DNA of 64,000 nucleotides from Temnothorax longispinosus (lineage: Eukaryota; Arthropoda; Insecta; Hymenoptera; Formicidae). Position numbers and translations under genes: made by a program. Of the stretch, positions 1 through 11,716 are shown one piece after another. Where the stretch lies: positions 6,758,001 to 6,822,000 of the forward strand of contig NC_092361.1 in NCBI RefSeq assembly GCF_030848805.1. Direction: 5' to 3'. The stretch's first letter is position 1, and each line of letters opens with the position of its first letter. Below the pieces are notes generated by a model that did no database searches, was not told the origin of the DNA, and saw nothing but the letters and a program-made list of their open reading frames with translations.

Positions 1-1818
1 CAGTGTTGTGATCCTACATGTGATATATCATATTTATGTGTTTAGAATAGGAGGCCATTTTACGCTTATGTAAGCTTAAATAACACTATATTCCGTGAGA
101 TAAAAGACTGTAAAAGTGAGTTTATGATAAAAACAGAGCTATATCATAGCTTTGTTGCAATTGTATACAATAATTTATCATACCTTCAATATCTTATATA
201 ATTAGGGTACCTAATATTTTATTGTGTTCACGCATCTGTCTATATATTTTAATTTATAATTTTATAATTTTTTTTATTTTTACAAAATTACAGCTAAAAT
301 TATATCGTGTGTATTGGTACTGCGCACACCGTAATATTTTATTTGTTGTGTGCGGTATTAGATATTTTTGCATCTTTTTTATTTCTCTTTCGTACAAGCG
401 TATATATCCAGTAATGTTAACTTACTATTTATGTATTATATTCTGTTTACCTCACTCATAAAACCAAATATAGAACAAGTGAGAATTCTAGTAGTATTAG
501 TAATACTTACAGGAGCATAAAAGGTCTCAGAGAATAAATATCTGTTTGAAATTTATAGTATGAAAAGTAGCGATATAAAATATAACATTGATGTTTCATG
601 TGCCAAATACTCGTGTTAACTATTTTAAATGTTTACAAGAGATACAAAGTCTTATTATCCTAACAAGAACTCTTCTACAAAACTATATACATAGATATAG
701 ATAAATATTTATATACGATTGGATGTACAATAACAAATAACTGTCGTTTTAATCAAATCGATAAGAATTCCGAAATTATCATATATACATATATAAATTG
801 ATATTTTTACTGATGCAAAATGATAATATCGCAGATTCAATAGTTATATATAAAACAAATATAAGATATATTTGTTTAAGATTAAAGTTTTCAATAGAAG
901 CTCTCTATATAGCTCAATGGAAGCTCTCTATTGTTCTATATCTGAATTAAAAATAATTTCTTAACATGACTATTTGGTCGTTAAATATATGTACAATAAA
1001 GTTGTGAGTTACGATAAATATTACATATATTTAATCAAGATTGATTGCGCCATAACTGTTATTAATAAATTATAAAAAAATATCTGAAGATCTTGAAAAC
1101 ATTTTCAAATAATCTCAAAAGCCCAAAAGATATAGTCTATATCTCATATAGCACCTATAAAGCACTGACTTTCTTAGCAATATAGTTCTGACCAAGCAAA
1201 AAAAAATATTACTTAGAATAAATTTTTTTATCCTATCATTTAATTTTTAGATACTTTGTATATCTGTATTATGTCCGTGATAAGAATTTGTCTTGTAGTG
1301 ATGTAGTTAAAAGCAGTATAAAATTCGCTATTATTTATATTGCTTTATCATATTAGTCTCTTTATTAATTAGAATCATCATATTGTTATGTTTAAGAGAT
1401 ATCAATATAATCAACAACTATGTAAAAGGTTTATTGAGAAAAAAGAATTGTGTAGAAATAAAGATGAAGAAAAATTGAATTACGACCATACTTTTCCTGT
1501 ATATTTCGAATTTATACAAAAACTCCTCTATAATCATACTTAATAGATTAATCGCGAAATCTATTTCGGATTAAATAAAAGCGTTGTGGAATTTAAAGAT
1601 CGATCTTATGACATATAACTTTGGAATAAAGGAAGAACAGCATCTTTTAGCGACAAAAAATGTATCTTGATGATTCCTCTTTATTATTACATTTTTAGGC
1701 ATGCTATTTTCGTATCTATTTTAAATATCTTCAAACTCGAACGAATTTAAAGTTTGATCTTCAAATTTCTACTCTTGGAGCTGTTCGAGCACAGTATCAA
1801 TTGTATCATCATCAGTAT
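1..1818. other. AT-rich intergenic spacer
   Basis: Very AT-rich sequence with many in-frame stops in all frames. The longest open stretch, at 222-461, reads as low-complexity Phe/Ile/Tyr-rich translation and has no recognisable domain. I see no gene, RNA or repeat array here. Confidence 0.6.
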
Positions 1819-1988
1819 AAAGGCCATTGCACGTAACAAAGTTTTAGTCATAATCGTAAGGCCGTAAGAAAATAGACCAATCACAGTCGATTATTCTCCT
1901 TGAGCTCGAAGAATAATCGAGTGTGAATGGTCTATTTTCTTACGGCCTTACAATTATGACTAAAACTTTGTTACGTGCAATGGCCTTT
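1819..1988. mobile_element. MITE-like inverted repeat
   Basis: The two halves are reverse complements, starting AAAGGCCATTGCACG and ending CGTGCAATGGCCTTT, with arms of about 70 bp around a short loop near 1895-1915. Each arm carries an internal GACCAATCA-like motif (CCAAT type). There is no coding capacity. The TA-rich flanks leave the target-site duplication uncertain. It is best read as a non-autonomous DNA transposon. Confidence 0.8.
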
Positions 1989-1995
1989 AATCAGT

Positions 1996-2120
1996 ATGGG
2001 CGATTTTTTAAATTCATCGATTGATTAATCGCATTATGCGCAAAGGCAACTTTGCTCTGTAAAAGTTGCATTTGCGCATAATGCGATCTATCAATTGATG
2101 AATTTAAAAACTCGCCCTAT
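1996..2120. mobile_element. second MITE-like inverted repeat
   Basis: A second foldback lies only a few bases after the previous one. Its arms read ATGGGCGATTTTTTAAATTC and, reversed, ATAGGGCGAGTTTTTAAATT, then continue through a shared CGCATTATGCGCAAA core. There is no ORF. The terminal sequence differs from the neighbouring element, so these are two independent insertions or one nested cluster. Confidence 0.75.
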
Positions 2121-2216
2121 CAATTATATAATTACAGTTGTACCCATTTTTTAAGTCCTATTTATAATATTATATACACATTGTATAACTCGCATTATCC
2201 TTTACATATTACTGAT

Positions 2217-5200
2217 TTATCCTCGATAGTCAAAATAATCTATTTCTTTGTCAACAGTTTTAGCAGTTGACGATGATGGCAGCAATTGCTGATTCTGTTT
2301 TACAGGTAATGAAAGAACAGTCCTGCAATCATTTAATTATCATATTATACATTCATTCATTAATTCCGACAATTATAAATAGATATCTTACTTTGTAGAA
2401 TTATTTCCCTTCGAAGCGTTAAGTACCGGACCTGGAACCTTTCTTTGTCCCTTCTCTCTTTGTATCATTTCTAGTAAACTGTAGCTTGGCAACCAACACT
2501 GCAACGCAATACATTCGTTACTGAGACGATACATGCTTTAATCAAATGTGTTTTTACCTTATCTTTCACGGCAGTGGCAACGACGTTTCTCTTCGGCTCT
2601 TCATCATATGCTTGACTCTCGCAACCAAAGTGCTGACATGAGTCGTGCACGAAATGACGCTTTTCCCTGTTCATAATGTCGAACGAGTAACTCCGGGACT
2701 TCTGTTTGGATGTCTTCGCCAGCTGCACCAATTCCGTCAACTTGTCGTGAACCACTTGGCAGAATTGCGGGTCTTTTTTGGCCCACTGTTTCATGTAATC
2801 GCTGTATCTGGGCATCAGTTTGCCACTTAAATCTGGGTTGACGATCTGCAGTCCTAACGCGAGCCTCCTGTTTCTTTCTATTATCTTGCACTCGTCGTTG
2901 CATTCCAAAGTCTTCAACTGATTCTGCTTTTTCGTACCTTGTCCAAACACTTCTTCCAAATCGACGGAGTGACCGAGTTGCATATCGGCCATCTTACTAG
3001 CCAATATGTTGCTTGCTATCCTCTGATATTCCCGCGCATTATCTGCACAGACCCGACTCATAGTCCTATGTCCACACTGACACGTCACCTATAATATAAT
3101 CGTAAATATAATCCCATAGTATTGTGCAAAACTTGTTGAAATTTCACCATGACGTGTGAATGGTCCCTTAACACAAAAATAGAAATTATTCTTACCTTAA
3201 CCATCTCTTTACAAGGAGAATCTGGACACTTGCCATCATGGCAAGGAGCAGCGCAGATATGTCCGCACAGCTCCCTCGTCGTGGCGCAAGGTTGCGTGCA
3301 TTGTTGTCCGGGTCTCTCACAGGGTCCGGAGTGGCACATTGTGATGCATTTATGCCGTCCACACGCCAACGGCTTGTTGCACGGCAGACCGCACGAAATC
3401 TCTTTCACGTGGCACGGTACTGCTTTCCTGAGTTCGTGTCTGCCGTGGCACCATCTCTGGGTCAGGACACTGCAAGGTGGGCATGTAGGTTCGCTGTGAC
3501 AGTTGTGCAATACCTCGTGGTCGCAGAGATGTTCGCGCGAACACGGTCGGTTGCAAGTGGGTCTCCTTGTGCCGCATGGTACTGGCGGATAAATCACCTC
3601 GGCGCCGCACTCGCAGTACAATTCCTCAAAACTGCTCTCCCAGCAAGGTGCACATCTTCCTGTTGGAGAGGAAAAAATTTCGTTTCATATCGTACAATTT
3701 CTAATATACGTAGATACGATTATGGACAAGCGAGTGCACTTACCCATGTGACACCTCTCCTGGCACTTGTGCCGACCACAGCTCAAGGTTTTCGAACACG
3801 GCAGCGGACAGATGTGCTCGATGTCGATGCAGCACAACTGATTGCAATTGTGTTTACCGCAAGATCTCTTCTTCTTGCAGCGTTTCTCACAGCGCGCGTC
3901 ATCGGCCTTGGTCGTCAAATCTCTGCAGGCGATCTCGCGGTCCATGTTACCGCATCGGCACTTGACGTCGGTGTTCAATTCACATTCCGGACATTCTCCC
4001 ACATGACATGGTGCCTTGCAGGTGTGCGGATTACCTGCGTGAGCGAAAATCCGATTTAGCGCGTCTGTATGGTCACAAGACGCGAAACGCGATATCTCTG
4101 AAATGCTTACTAGGCTGGCCGCATTTTAAGCGCTTCGAGCAGATTTTATCGCAGATCGGCACAGGATCCGTGCAGCTCTCTCTCTTCTCCGTTAACGGCG
4201 TTTGGCCACAACAGCACATCGTAACTCTTTCAGGCGTCAAGGAACAGGGTTCGCAGGACTCCAGGTGACAGACTTTCTGACAATAATGTTTCTCGCAATC
4301 CAACGGTTTGTTACAAATATTATCACAGCAATATGTATCTGCGGTATTGGCTCGGCAGGGTACCTCCTGAGTTTTCTTAGTACAAAAACATGCTAAACAA
4401 AATAACACAAAAGCATTAAAAAATCGTATTGTTCACCATCTATTGTACTTATTCTAATCCTAATATCGATATCTTAATTAAAGAATTAAATGTCAGATAT
4501 CGATGAAAAAAATTGGACTATTACTTTGTTGCACAGTTTTGTCGCAAGGCCCGCACTCTCCCTGGTGGCACTTGTTCTGGCAGGTGTGCTTGCCACACGA
4601 CAAATCCTTTCCGCATATTGAATCGCACATCAACAATTGATGAGCGCTACACAGAAGCATCTTCGACGTTCTCCCACATCCGCAATACTTGGTCACCATC
4701 GCCACGCACTGCGGGCAAGAGCCGGGATGGCAGAGCAGGGTGCATTTGTGCGTGCAATTCTTCTTAGACAGATGTCGGCCGCAGATCTCGCCGCACGAAT
4801 GCGCCACGTCTCTGCGATTCCATTCCGGCATCTTCATCTTACCGCAGAAGCAGAAGTAATCCTCGGGCACGAATAAGCTAACGTCCCGACAAGCCGGGCA
4901 CTTCCAACTGTTATTCTCTAGAATGGAATACGTTAATAAGATTGCGTCTGATTTGGCGCGATCGCAACTTCGACTGCTCACTTACCGCTCTGAGACGACC
5001 TGGCCCATTTTTTGATGCATCTCAAATGCAATACGTGATAACAATTGCTGCAGGACCAAACGTAGTCGCTTTGCTTGATATGCTCATAACAGACCAGACA
5101 TTCCAATGCTCCCTTGTTTAACTGTTCGGTTAATCTCTCCCTTTGACTCGCGTCGTCATCTGGTAAGAATGTACAGAGCAACAATTAATTACAAAATTAT

Positions 5201-6550
5201 TTTTTATATAATAACAATGCGATTTCTTTGATAGACTATAAGTATACCAATGTCGGATTTTTTCCTCAGATTTTTCCCCTGTGGTGTCTGTGCTGTCTCA
5301 TTACTTGCCGTCCTGTCTCTCCAATTTTCCATTCTCCTTTCTCTATAACTTGTCATTTCATTGTTTCTCCTTTGCGCATACTTTGTTGCTGTCGTTGTTT
5401 TCCACCGGGCACCGGGTTCAGATTGTTCGTCTGAATTGTATCTATGATAATTGGACGCATTAGCGAATCGTTTAGGTCTACCGTTTCGTTGTGCCTCAAG
5501 AATTTTCGAGGACATATTTTCCGAATCGTTATCCTCGTACGTCGATGCCTCTTCTCTGCCTCTACCGGTTTTAGTAGCCGAAAACGAGTCGTCCTCTTGA
5601 ATTTCCTCAACAACAGTTTTATTTTCCTGACTACTAGACGTAGCTGAGTCGGTAGCTTCGGTTGTAGATGCGTGACCTTCTCCAGCGGCATTTTGTTCCG
5701 CGTCCGACTGATACTTCCTATTGTAATATCTGCCGTTCTGAAACTTATTGTAGTTTCTCGTGTTGTACGTTCTCTGAATATCCCTGTAGCCAGATCTCGG
5801 GGCTTGCGCGTCCTGCATTCTGTCCTGCGGCCTCTTCTGTCTGTAATTCGCGTCCCTCGGGTCCTTCCTGTTGTCGTAGCGTCTCTCGTTTTTGTACCTG
5901 TTGTCCGCCAAGGACGACTTGTCAGTCGATTTTGGCCTGAATTCCTGTGCGCAGGCATTGAAACCACTGCTCGTCGCGTTGCCGTTGTCGTACCTCCTGA
6001 ATCTGGGATCCTTCCTGAACTTGGCCTGACTGTTCGGCACGAATTCATTGGCCATGGGATGTAGATTGGAATTCTCCACTACGGTGGACCGGATGATGTC
6101 GTCCATCTTCGGTGGTGGCGGCGCCCGGTTGCCGGCCGCCCGGTTACCCCTGGACCTCGGTTTGTAACCACCGCGGGACTCGCGGGAGAAGGGCGGCGCG
6201 TCGCGCGACGTCTGGACGACGTTGCTCGACGCTCGGGTGCTGTTCGAGGTAGCCATTGCGTTTGGCAGTGCACGTTCCTGATAGGCATTGTTCTCCAAAG
6301 GCACCATGTTCGGCGGGTGTTGGGCGCCGGTCTGGTAGAAGGTCGCCGTTGGCCCGCTCTGCTCGTAGACCTGCCGACCGCCCCCGGTCCCGGTTCCCGT
6401 GTAGTAGCCTCCCGCGGGTATGTCACGCAGGTACGTGGGGTTCTCGGCGAAGTACTGTTGCCAGTTCCCCGCGGCAGCGTCGGCCGCGTTCCGGTCGGCG
6501 TACACCAGGTAATTGAGGTCCTCCGGATACGAGCCGTCCCAGGTGGCCAT
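2217..6550 (-). CDS. stc: shuttle craft / NFX1-type zinc-finger transcription factor
   Basis: Nuclear NFX1-family regulator. Nine exons read by splice sites: 5248-6550, 4986-5159, 4525-4917, 4111-4392, 3744-4034, 3196-3659, 2558-3088, 2392-2498 and 2217-2322, giving about 1216 residues. Order: a disordered Arg/Gly/Asn/Tyr-rich N-terminus of about 430 residues; a PHD/RING-like finger (LECLVCYE then CSNCYHVLHLRC); a long run of NFX1-type Cys/His fingers (for example CGKHTCQNKCHQGECGPC); and an R3H domain near the end (around RNRRLALGLQI). The C-terminus DYFDYRG is encoded by the last small exon. Start choice: the first ATG, giving MATWDGSYPED, fits the family; an upstream in-frame ATG adds 12 residues. 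Fly stc is a DNA-binding protein needed for motor-neuron development, and human NFX1 represses transcription; the exact role here is inferred. No broken exon was seen. Confidence 0.93.
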
Positions 6551-6847
6551 CGCCGCGATTGCACAGTAATGCGAAATCACACGCAACGCGCGGGGACAGG
6601 AGACAGCAGTCAGGAGTCAGGAGTGCCGATAAACGCGCTAATCTTATCTGCCGAGATCGGATCTCCTCGTGAGAGCAGGAGAGGGAAAATAAGATCGGAA
6701 AAATAATCCCGTTCGGCGAATTGCAATATGTTAACGCTACGCGCGTTCCGGAGCGACCTTGCCCTAACCTAAAAAAATTCGATAGGTCGCGCGTAAGCCA
6801 CGTGTTTTATACCTCGTCGACCGTTCGTAATTATTAAATCGATCACA
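6551..6847. promoter_or_regulatory. divergent upstream region of stc and a small ORF
   Basis: GC-richer stretch between the stc start and a small plus-strand ORF. It contains CCCTAACCTAA at about 6763-6773, a TTAGG-like motif that recurs at other gene starts in this window. A shared promoter is inferred from position only. Confidence 0.4.
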
Positions 6848-7042
6848 ATGGAAATTCGGAGACTGTGGAATCAGTGGAATGTGTACGAGCGAAATTCTTG
6901 CAAACCTTTCACGACCTTTCCCCGTCTAGCAGCGACTACAGCGTCCTCTAAGCCTCTAATGGAAGCCTCCGACCAGCGGAACTACGTATACAGATATATA
7001 CCAATGTCTTATCATCGTATCAACCCGATCGATAAGATTTGA
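6848..7042 (+). CDS. small uncharacterised ORF, 64 aa
   Basis: A single-exon ORF that opens with a true ATG in good context (CACAATGG) and encodes 64 residues. I do not recognise it. The protein is polar and aromatic (MEIRRLWNQWNVYERN at the start, RYIPMSYHRINPIDKI at the end), with no membrane segment and no Cys motif. It sits head-to-head with stc across a compact GC-rich interval, which is where a real small gene would lie. It could equally be a chance ORF in a 5' exon. Confidence 0.35.
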   Translation: MEIRRLWNQWNVYERNSCKPFTTFPRLAATTASSKPLMEASDQRNYVYRYIPMSYHRINPIDKI

Positions 7043-7571
7043 AAGAAAAATTTAGATAAAATGCAAAAATATTCTACAATGGAACCATGAAGAATAGAGA
7101 TAATTCTTCATGGTGCTGCTCTACAACCTTGCTTTAAGTGCTGGGGCCCGAATCCTAAAGCGAAGACCGAACTTCCTCGACGTCGGTAATGTCAACATTT
7201 CTAATCCTGTTTTCTCTATATCTGTCCTTGTTTAACTTTACTTCGTCTCTCATTTACGTCTTTTAGTGATCAGGATATAACATAGAAAAGAACATTTTTC
7301 TTACTTAAAAAATAAAAATATATTCTTAAAATAAGATTAAAAGAACGTGCAAAGTTTAACGTCATTCGCTTTCATCGTTACCCTATATAAAATTCGTGAA
7401 AAATATCTATTTTTAAAGACGTTCTCCGGCTCCACTTGTATTCATGTTTAAAAAGAAAAATTTATTTTACTGAAGTTAAAATTAATAATTTTTATATTTT
7501 AAAATAGTAGACAAACTTTATTTGTAAATATATATAAACAATTAATAAACATTATAAACATTATAAACTAT
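7043..7571. other. spacer with a short palindrome at 7084-7114
   Basis: AT-rich and non-coding. It contains the near-perfect palindrome ACCATGAAGAATAGAG...ATTCTTCATGGT, which recurs at 14022-14051. Nothing else is recognised. Confidence 0.5.
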
Positions 7572-10500
7572 TCAAATGATATACACTCGATGATCGTAGT
7601 CGTCTGTATTATAGATAGACACATGTGGATATCTTTCCTCCCATTGATCAAGTAATTGATCACTTACATTACAGCTTGTGAGAGAAAACTTCTGCAATTT
7701 AGGACATTGTTTCAAAATAATGGAATATTTATCAGGATCATCTAGATCATCCCAAGGTATCAGATGTTCAAGATATACATTTTTTAGGTTTTTGCACTGC
7801 GCTAGTAATTCCAACCGGTGATTAGTGAGGACATAAAAGTACAAATTAATTTCTTGCAAGTTTTGATAGGAAGAAAATAATCTGAATAAGCTGTCATCCG
7901 CTAGGGAACAATTTCTGTAACAAAAATCATATTTCAATAAAGAATACAATAATATGTGTATTTTAAAAGAAAATGTAGCACACACACACACTTACATATA
8001 AAGGGACACTTTTTGTAAATTCTTACAGTTACCGAGAGCATTAATACCCTGAAATGTAACATCTTCATCTGATGAGATGTACAGTGTATGTATTACTTCC
8101 AAGTCACGACACTTTGCCAACTCTACCAGAATTTTATCGTCCCAGATCCGGGCTCTGATCTCACGAATACGCGGATTATTTTGCAGTACTTTACAAATAT
8201 GTTCCATGGAATTTGGCAGACCCCAAAAATTTATAGATTCCAAATTATTTAGCTCCTCAAAATACGAAAAATTTCTGTAGCAATCACACCGACAATCACT
8301 TAGATCCAATTCTAAGAAAAATTTGTATTAGTTGTTATGCAATTTACCCATAATCTTGACAATTACATATATACATATACTATATGCATATACCTTTCAA
8401 ATTTTTGCATGTTTTTGCAATTTCCTTTAGCGCAGGATTAAAATCCGTGTAGCATTTACTTATTAATCTGCATTTACTTAATCTTAAATGCGTTACACAA
8501 CTGCCGCAATTATTAAGAAAGTTTACAAAATCATTAACATCAAACACGCTTCCTGTAAGATCTAATTGTTGCAAATATTTACATCTAGGTGTAAAATAAG
8601 AAAATACGTGGCACATATATTTCTCAGATTTATTTGTCATGTCCAAATGTGTATAGAGTTCAGGGTCCTGTGTTAGATCTTTGAAGCGTTTATCTACCTG
8701 ACTCATGCGGCATAACGTTTCCAAATCTAAGTATTTAAATATTTTTAGTAATATTTCATTCTGTAAAGATAGAATATAATTAATGTAATACAAAATAAAT
8801 ACTTTAATACTCAAAGTACGAAATGTCATTGCAATATTGTGATGAGAAATAGATTTCTTAGAATACTTTACAGGAAGCGCAGATAAACTGCAACGTGATA
8901 GCTCCTTGGATTCATCCGAAGAGAGTTCCATACTGTTTACACAATTGGAATGACTTTTTAATAGTTTACGAGGCGAGTATTTCTGTACAAGAGTTTGGCA
9001 CTTGGTCGTAATAGCAGTTTGAAGCTGAGAGCTTAAAGAGGACAATTCGGTAAGCATTCTTTCAATTTCGGTATCCCGCCTTTCAACTTGCAGTTGTAAT
9101 GCATTAGCCTCATCCGTAACTGTGTCTCTCTGACTACGTAATTCACAATTTTCCTTTTCCAACCTGTAATCCACATTAAATCAAATCCACGTACAAGATA
9201 TTAAATGTTGATAACACTTCATTAAGAATAAACAATAGTCTCTTGCTATTTTATACAGTAATTATATTATTAGTTATCAAAATATTATAAATTTCTTTTT
9301 TATATATCAATATTAGAAATTGTAAGAACGTGACATTACCGTTTGACAGATTCCTGTAATCCGTGCACTTCAATTTTCACTTCCTCAAGATTGCTACATA
9401 CTTCTGTTCTGCTCTTTTCCGCTAGCTCCAACTTCCCTCTACGCTCGTCAAGATCCCAACTTCTGCTCTGCAAGTTCCTTCTGCGCCGTCTCTAAATTTT
9501 GCTCTGTAAGTCAACATAAAGTTCTCGGCCTTCCATTTATGCAAAATTCTTTATTTTGAGATAAATTTTGGACATGAATTATGGCTTTCGATGTTTGAGA
9601 CTATAAAGAAGTTTACATGGTAAAACTGAAGGAGAGCTCCCTCCTCACCGATTTCGATGAAATTAGGCTTAATCGATTCGTTTTTGCACAAAACGAATGA
9701 ATCTGACAGAAAAAAGCCCCGCTCGGCCCCGCGAAGCGAGATATTAACTGTTAAAGTTGACGACTATCAGGTTATGAGACCTGTCATACCGACGCGATGT
9801 AGCGACCACGAACATGCCCTGCGGCCACATGCGCATGCTCCGTAGCCGCACGCGCATGCAAAAGAAGGTCACGTGACAACTGTCTGTTTGGTATACCAAC
9901 TATTCTGTACTTTTCACATACCAACTATTCTCTGCTTTAACAAATTATTTATGTTTTGTTAACTTAAACGCTTAATAACTGTAACAGAAATAATTTGTTA
10001 AAGCAGAGAATAGTTGGTATATGAAAAATACATGTAAATATGAACTTTTCATATACCAACTATTCTCTGCTTTAACAATTTTATTTCTGTTTCGTTAACT
10101 TCAACACTTAATATCTGTAACATAAATAATTTGTTAAAGCAGAGAATAGTTGATATATATGAAAAGTAAATATTTATGTGTACTTTTCATATACCAACTA
10201 TTCTCTGCTTTAACAAATTATTTATGTTTCGTTAACTTAAACGCTTAATATTTGTAACAGAAATAATTTGTTAAAGCAGAGAATAGTTGGTATATGAAAA
10301 GTACATGTAAATATGAACTTTTCATATACCAACTATTCTCTGCTTTAACAATTTTATTTCTGATTCGTTAACTTCAACACTTAATATCAGTAACATAAAT
10401 AATTTGTTAAAGCAGAGAATAGTTGATATATGAAAAGTAAATATTTATGTGTACTTTTCATATACCAACTATTCTCTGCTTTAACAAATTATTTATGTTT

Positions 10501-11223
10501 CGTTAACTTAAACGCTTAATATTTGTAACAGAAATAATTTGTTAAAGCAGAGAATAGTTGGTGCATGAAAAGTACATGTAAATATGAACTTTTCATATAC
10601 CAACAATTCTCTGCTTTAACAATTTTCGGTATAGTTAAACGGCCTGACTGGCAAGTTTTATTAAGTATATCACAACGACGTTTCATATAATATGTCATTG
10701 AGGTTGAGCGCTCAAGTACATCACGTGACCACGGGACATGCGCGCATGTGGTCGCGGAGCATGTCCGTAGTCGCTACATCGCGTCGGTATGACAGGTCTC
10801 ATAACCTGATAGTCGTCAACTTTAACAGTTAATATCTCGCGTCGCGGGGCCGAGCGGGGCTTTTTTCTGCCAGATTCATTCGTTTTGTGCAAAAAACGAA
10901 TCGATTAGCCTAATTTCATCGAAATCGGTGAGGAGGGAGCTCTCCTTCAGTTTACCAAGCGCCGGCATTTCAGAAGTATGTAAATAAAACGAGCGTCCCT
11001 GGAATATTTATTCGAAGCTGTTAAAAATTCAAAACGGCGCGTCCAGCTTACCCAAACATTTTCGGCTGGTCTCGAAAACCGCCTTGGCGGTTATAAACTC
11101 CTCGAACTTTGCATTAAAATGCGCATTGATTTTCCTCGTTGATTCTCTCGGGATTTGCGCCAGCTCCTCCTCACTCGCGATCTCGCGAAGAACGTTGGGC
11201 TCGCTCTCCTCGACCGCTTCCAT
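7572..11223 (-). CDS. coiled-coil / F-box / leucine-rich-repeat protein (apparent frameshift)
   Basis: Probable substrate-recognition subunit of an SCF ubiquitin ligase. Exons: 11052-11223, 9340-9503, 8872-9163, 8394-8760, 7996-8311 and 7572-7914; about 550 residues if the frame is repaired. Residues 1-190 form a Glu/Lys/Leu-rich coiled coil (for example LEKENCELRSQRD). A canonical F-box follows across the exon junction (LP|NEILLKIFKYLDL, then CRMSQVDKRF). LRR-like repeats run to the end (YLQQLDLTGS, VTHLRLSKCRL, LEVIHTLYIS, LQKFSLTSC). Splice phases agree at every junction except inside exon 2. There, around 9449-9455, GGG in place of GG shifts the frame and creates an early TGA, while both flanking junctions require the unshifted phase. 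This is either a real lesion (pseudogene) or an indel error. The first intron holds a 1.3-kb foldback transposon. I cannot assign an orthologue. Confidence 0.72.
9619..10956. mobile_element. 1.3-kb foldback transposon with a palindromic minisatellite core
   Basis: Long terminal inverted repeats: the left end GGTAAAACTGAAGGAGAGCT mirrors the right end AGCTCTCCTTCAGTTTACC. The arms stay nearly identical for about 230-250 bp. They can be translated for about 60 codons in either arm (the HKTNESDRKKPRSAPR region), but nothing resembling a transposase follows. The middle (about 9890-10640) is made of alternating copies of CAACTATTCTCTGCTTTAAC and its reverse complement. The element sits wholly inside intron 1 of the coiled-coil/F-box gene. 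No clear target-site duplication was found. The superfamily is not assigned. Confidence 0.85.
9890..10640. repeat. minisatellite of alternating inverted units
   Basis: About eleven copies of a 20-bp core (CAACTATTCTCTGCTTTAAC) alternate in orientation, spaced about 65-75 bp apart. Each adjacent pair forms a palindrome of roughly 100-130 bp joined by TTCGTTAACTT-type loops. Copies differ by a few substitutions. Confidence 0.85.
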
Positions 11224-11499
11224 GTCGATCGGATAATTTCTTCGACGATTGGATCAGCTTTACCGACGTTTTCAGATTCCAAGGTTGAGGTGTTGAATTT
11301 CTCTGAACAGGCACCACATTTGCGTTTCAGTTAATAAACGTTATCACGTTTCTGCAACGAACACGAACGTTTTATGCGTTATGCAGAAGTGTGTGCTCCG
11401 GGTGCTCCCCGCTTTAACCGCATGGTCCGCATGGCGGGAGCATGATTACAACATGAGCGCCGAGCGGGAGCCGCGGGAGGTTCGCGTGGTATGTACGCT

Positions 11500-11634
11500 G
11501 GGCTGCGTTCGAAAACGTCACCCGAGTGCACACGCGTATACTTCCTTCTCTTTCTATCTCAGCGAATTAGAAGGAGAAGGGAGTATACCCGTGTAAACCC
11601 GTGTATACCCGGGTGACGTTTCCGAACGCAGCCC
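11500..11634. mobile_element. GC-rich inverted-repeat element
   Basis: The left end GGGCTGCGTTCGAAAACGTC mirrors the right end GACGTTTCCGAACGCAGCCC. The inner arms CACCCGAGTGCACACG...TATACCCGGGTG pair imperfectly. It is about 135 bp with no ORF, consistent with a small non-autonomous DNA element upstream of the F-box/LRR gene. Confidence 0.7.
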
Positions 11635-11716
11635 TAATGGTACTGGTGAAGGGGAGGGGTCAGAGGGCATGGTGAGAAGCACAAACACGTGGCCGTGAGC
11701 ATATTCGTCATGAGTC

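Noticed and set aside
9890..10640. Regularly spaced repeats that might suggest a CRISPR array
   Set aside because: The repeats alternate in orientation, the spacers are themselves repeated, and they lie inside a eukaryotic foldback transposon in an intron.
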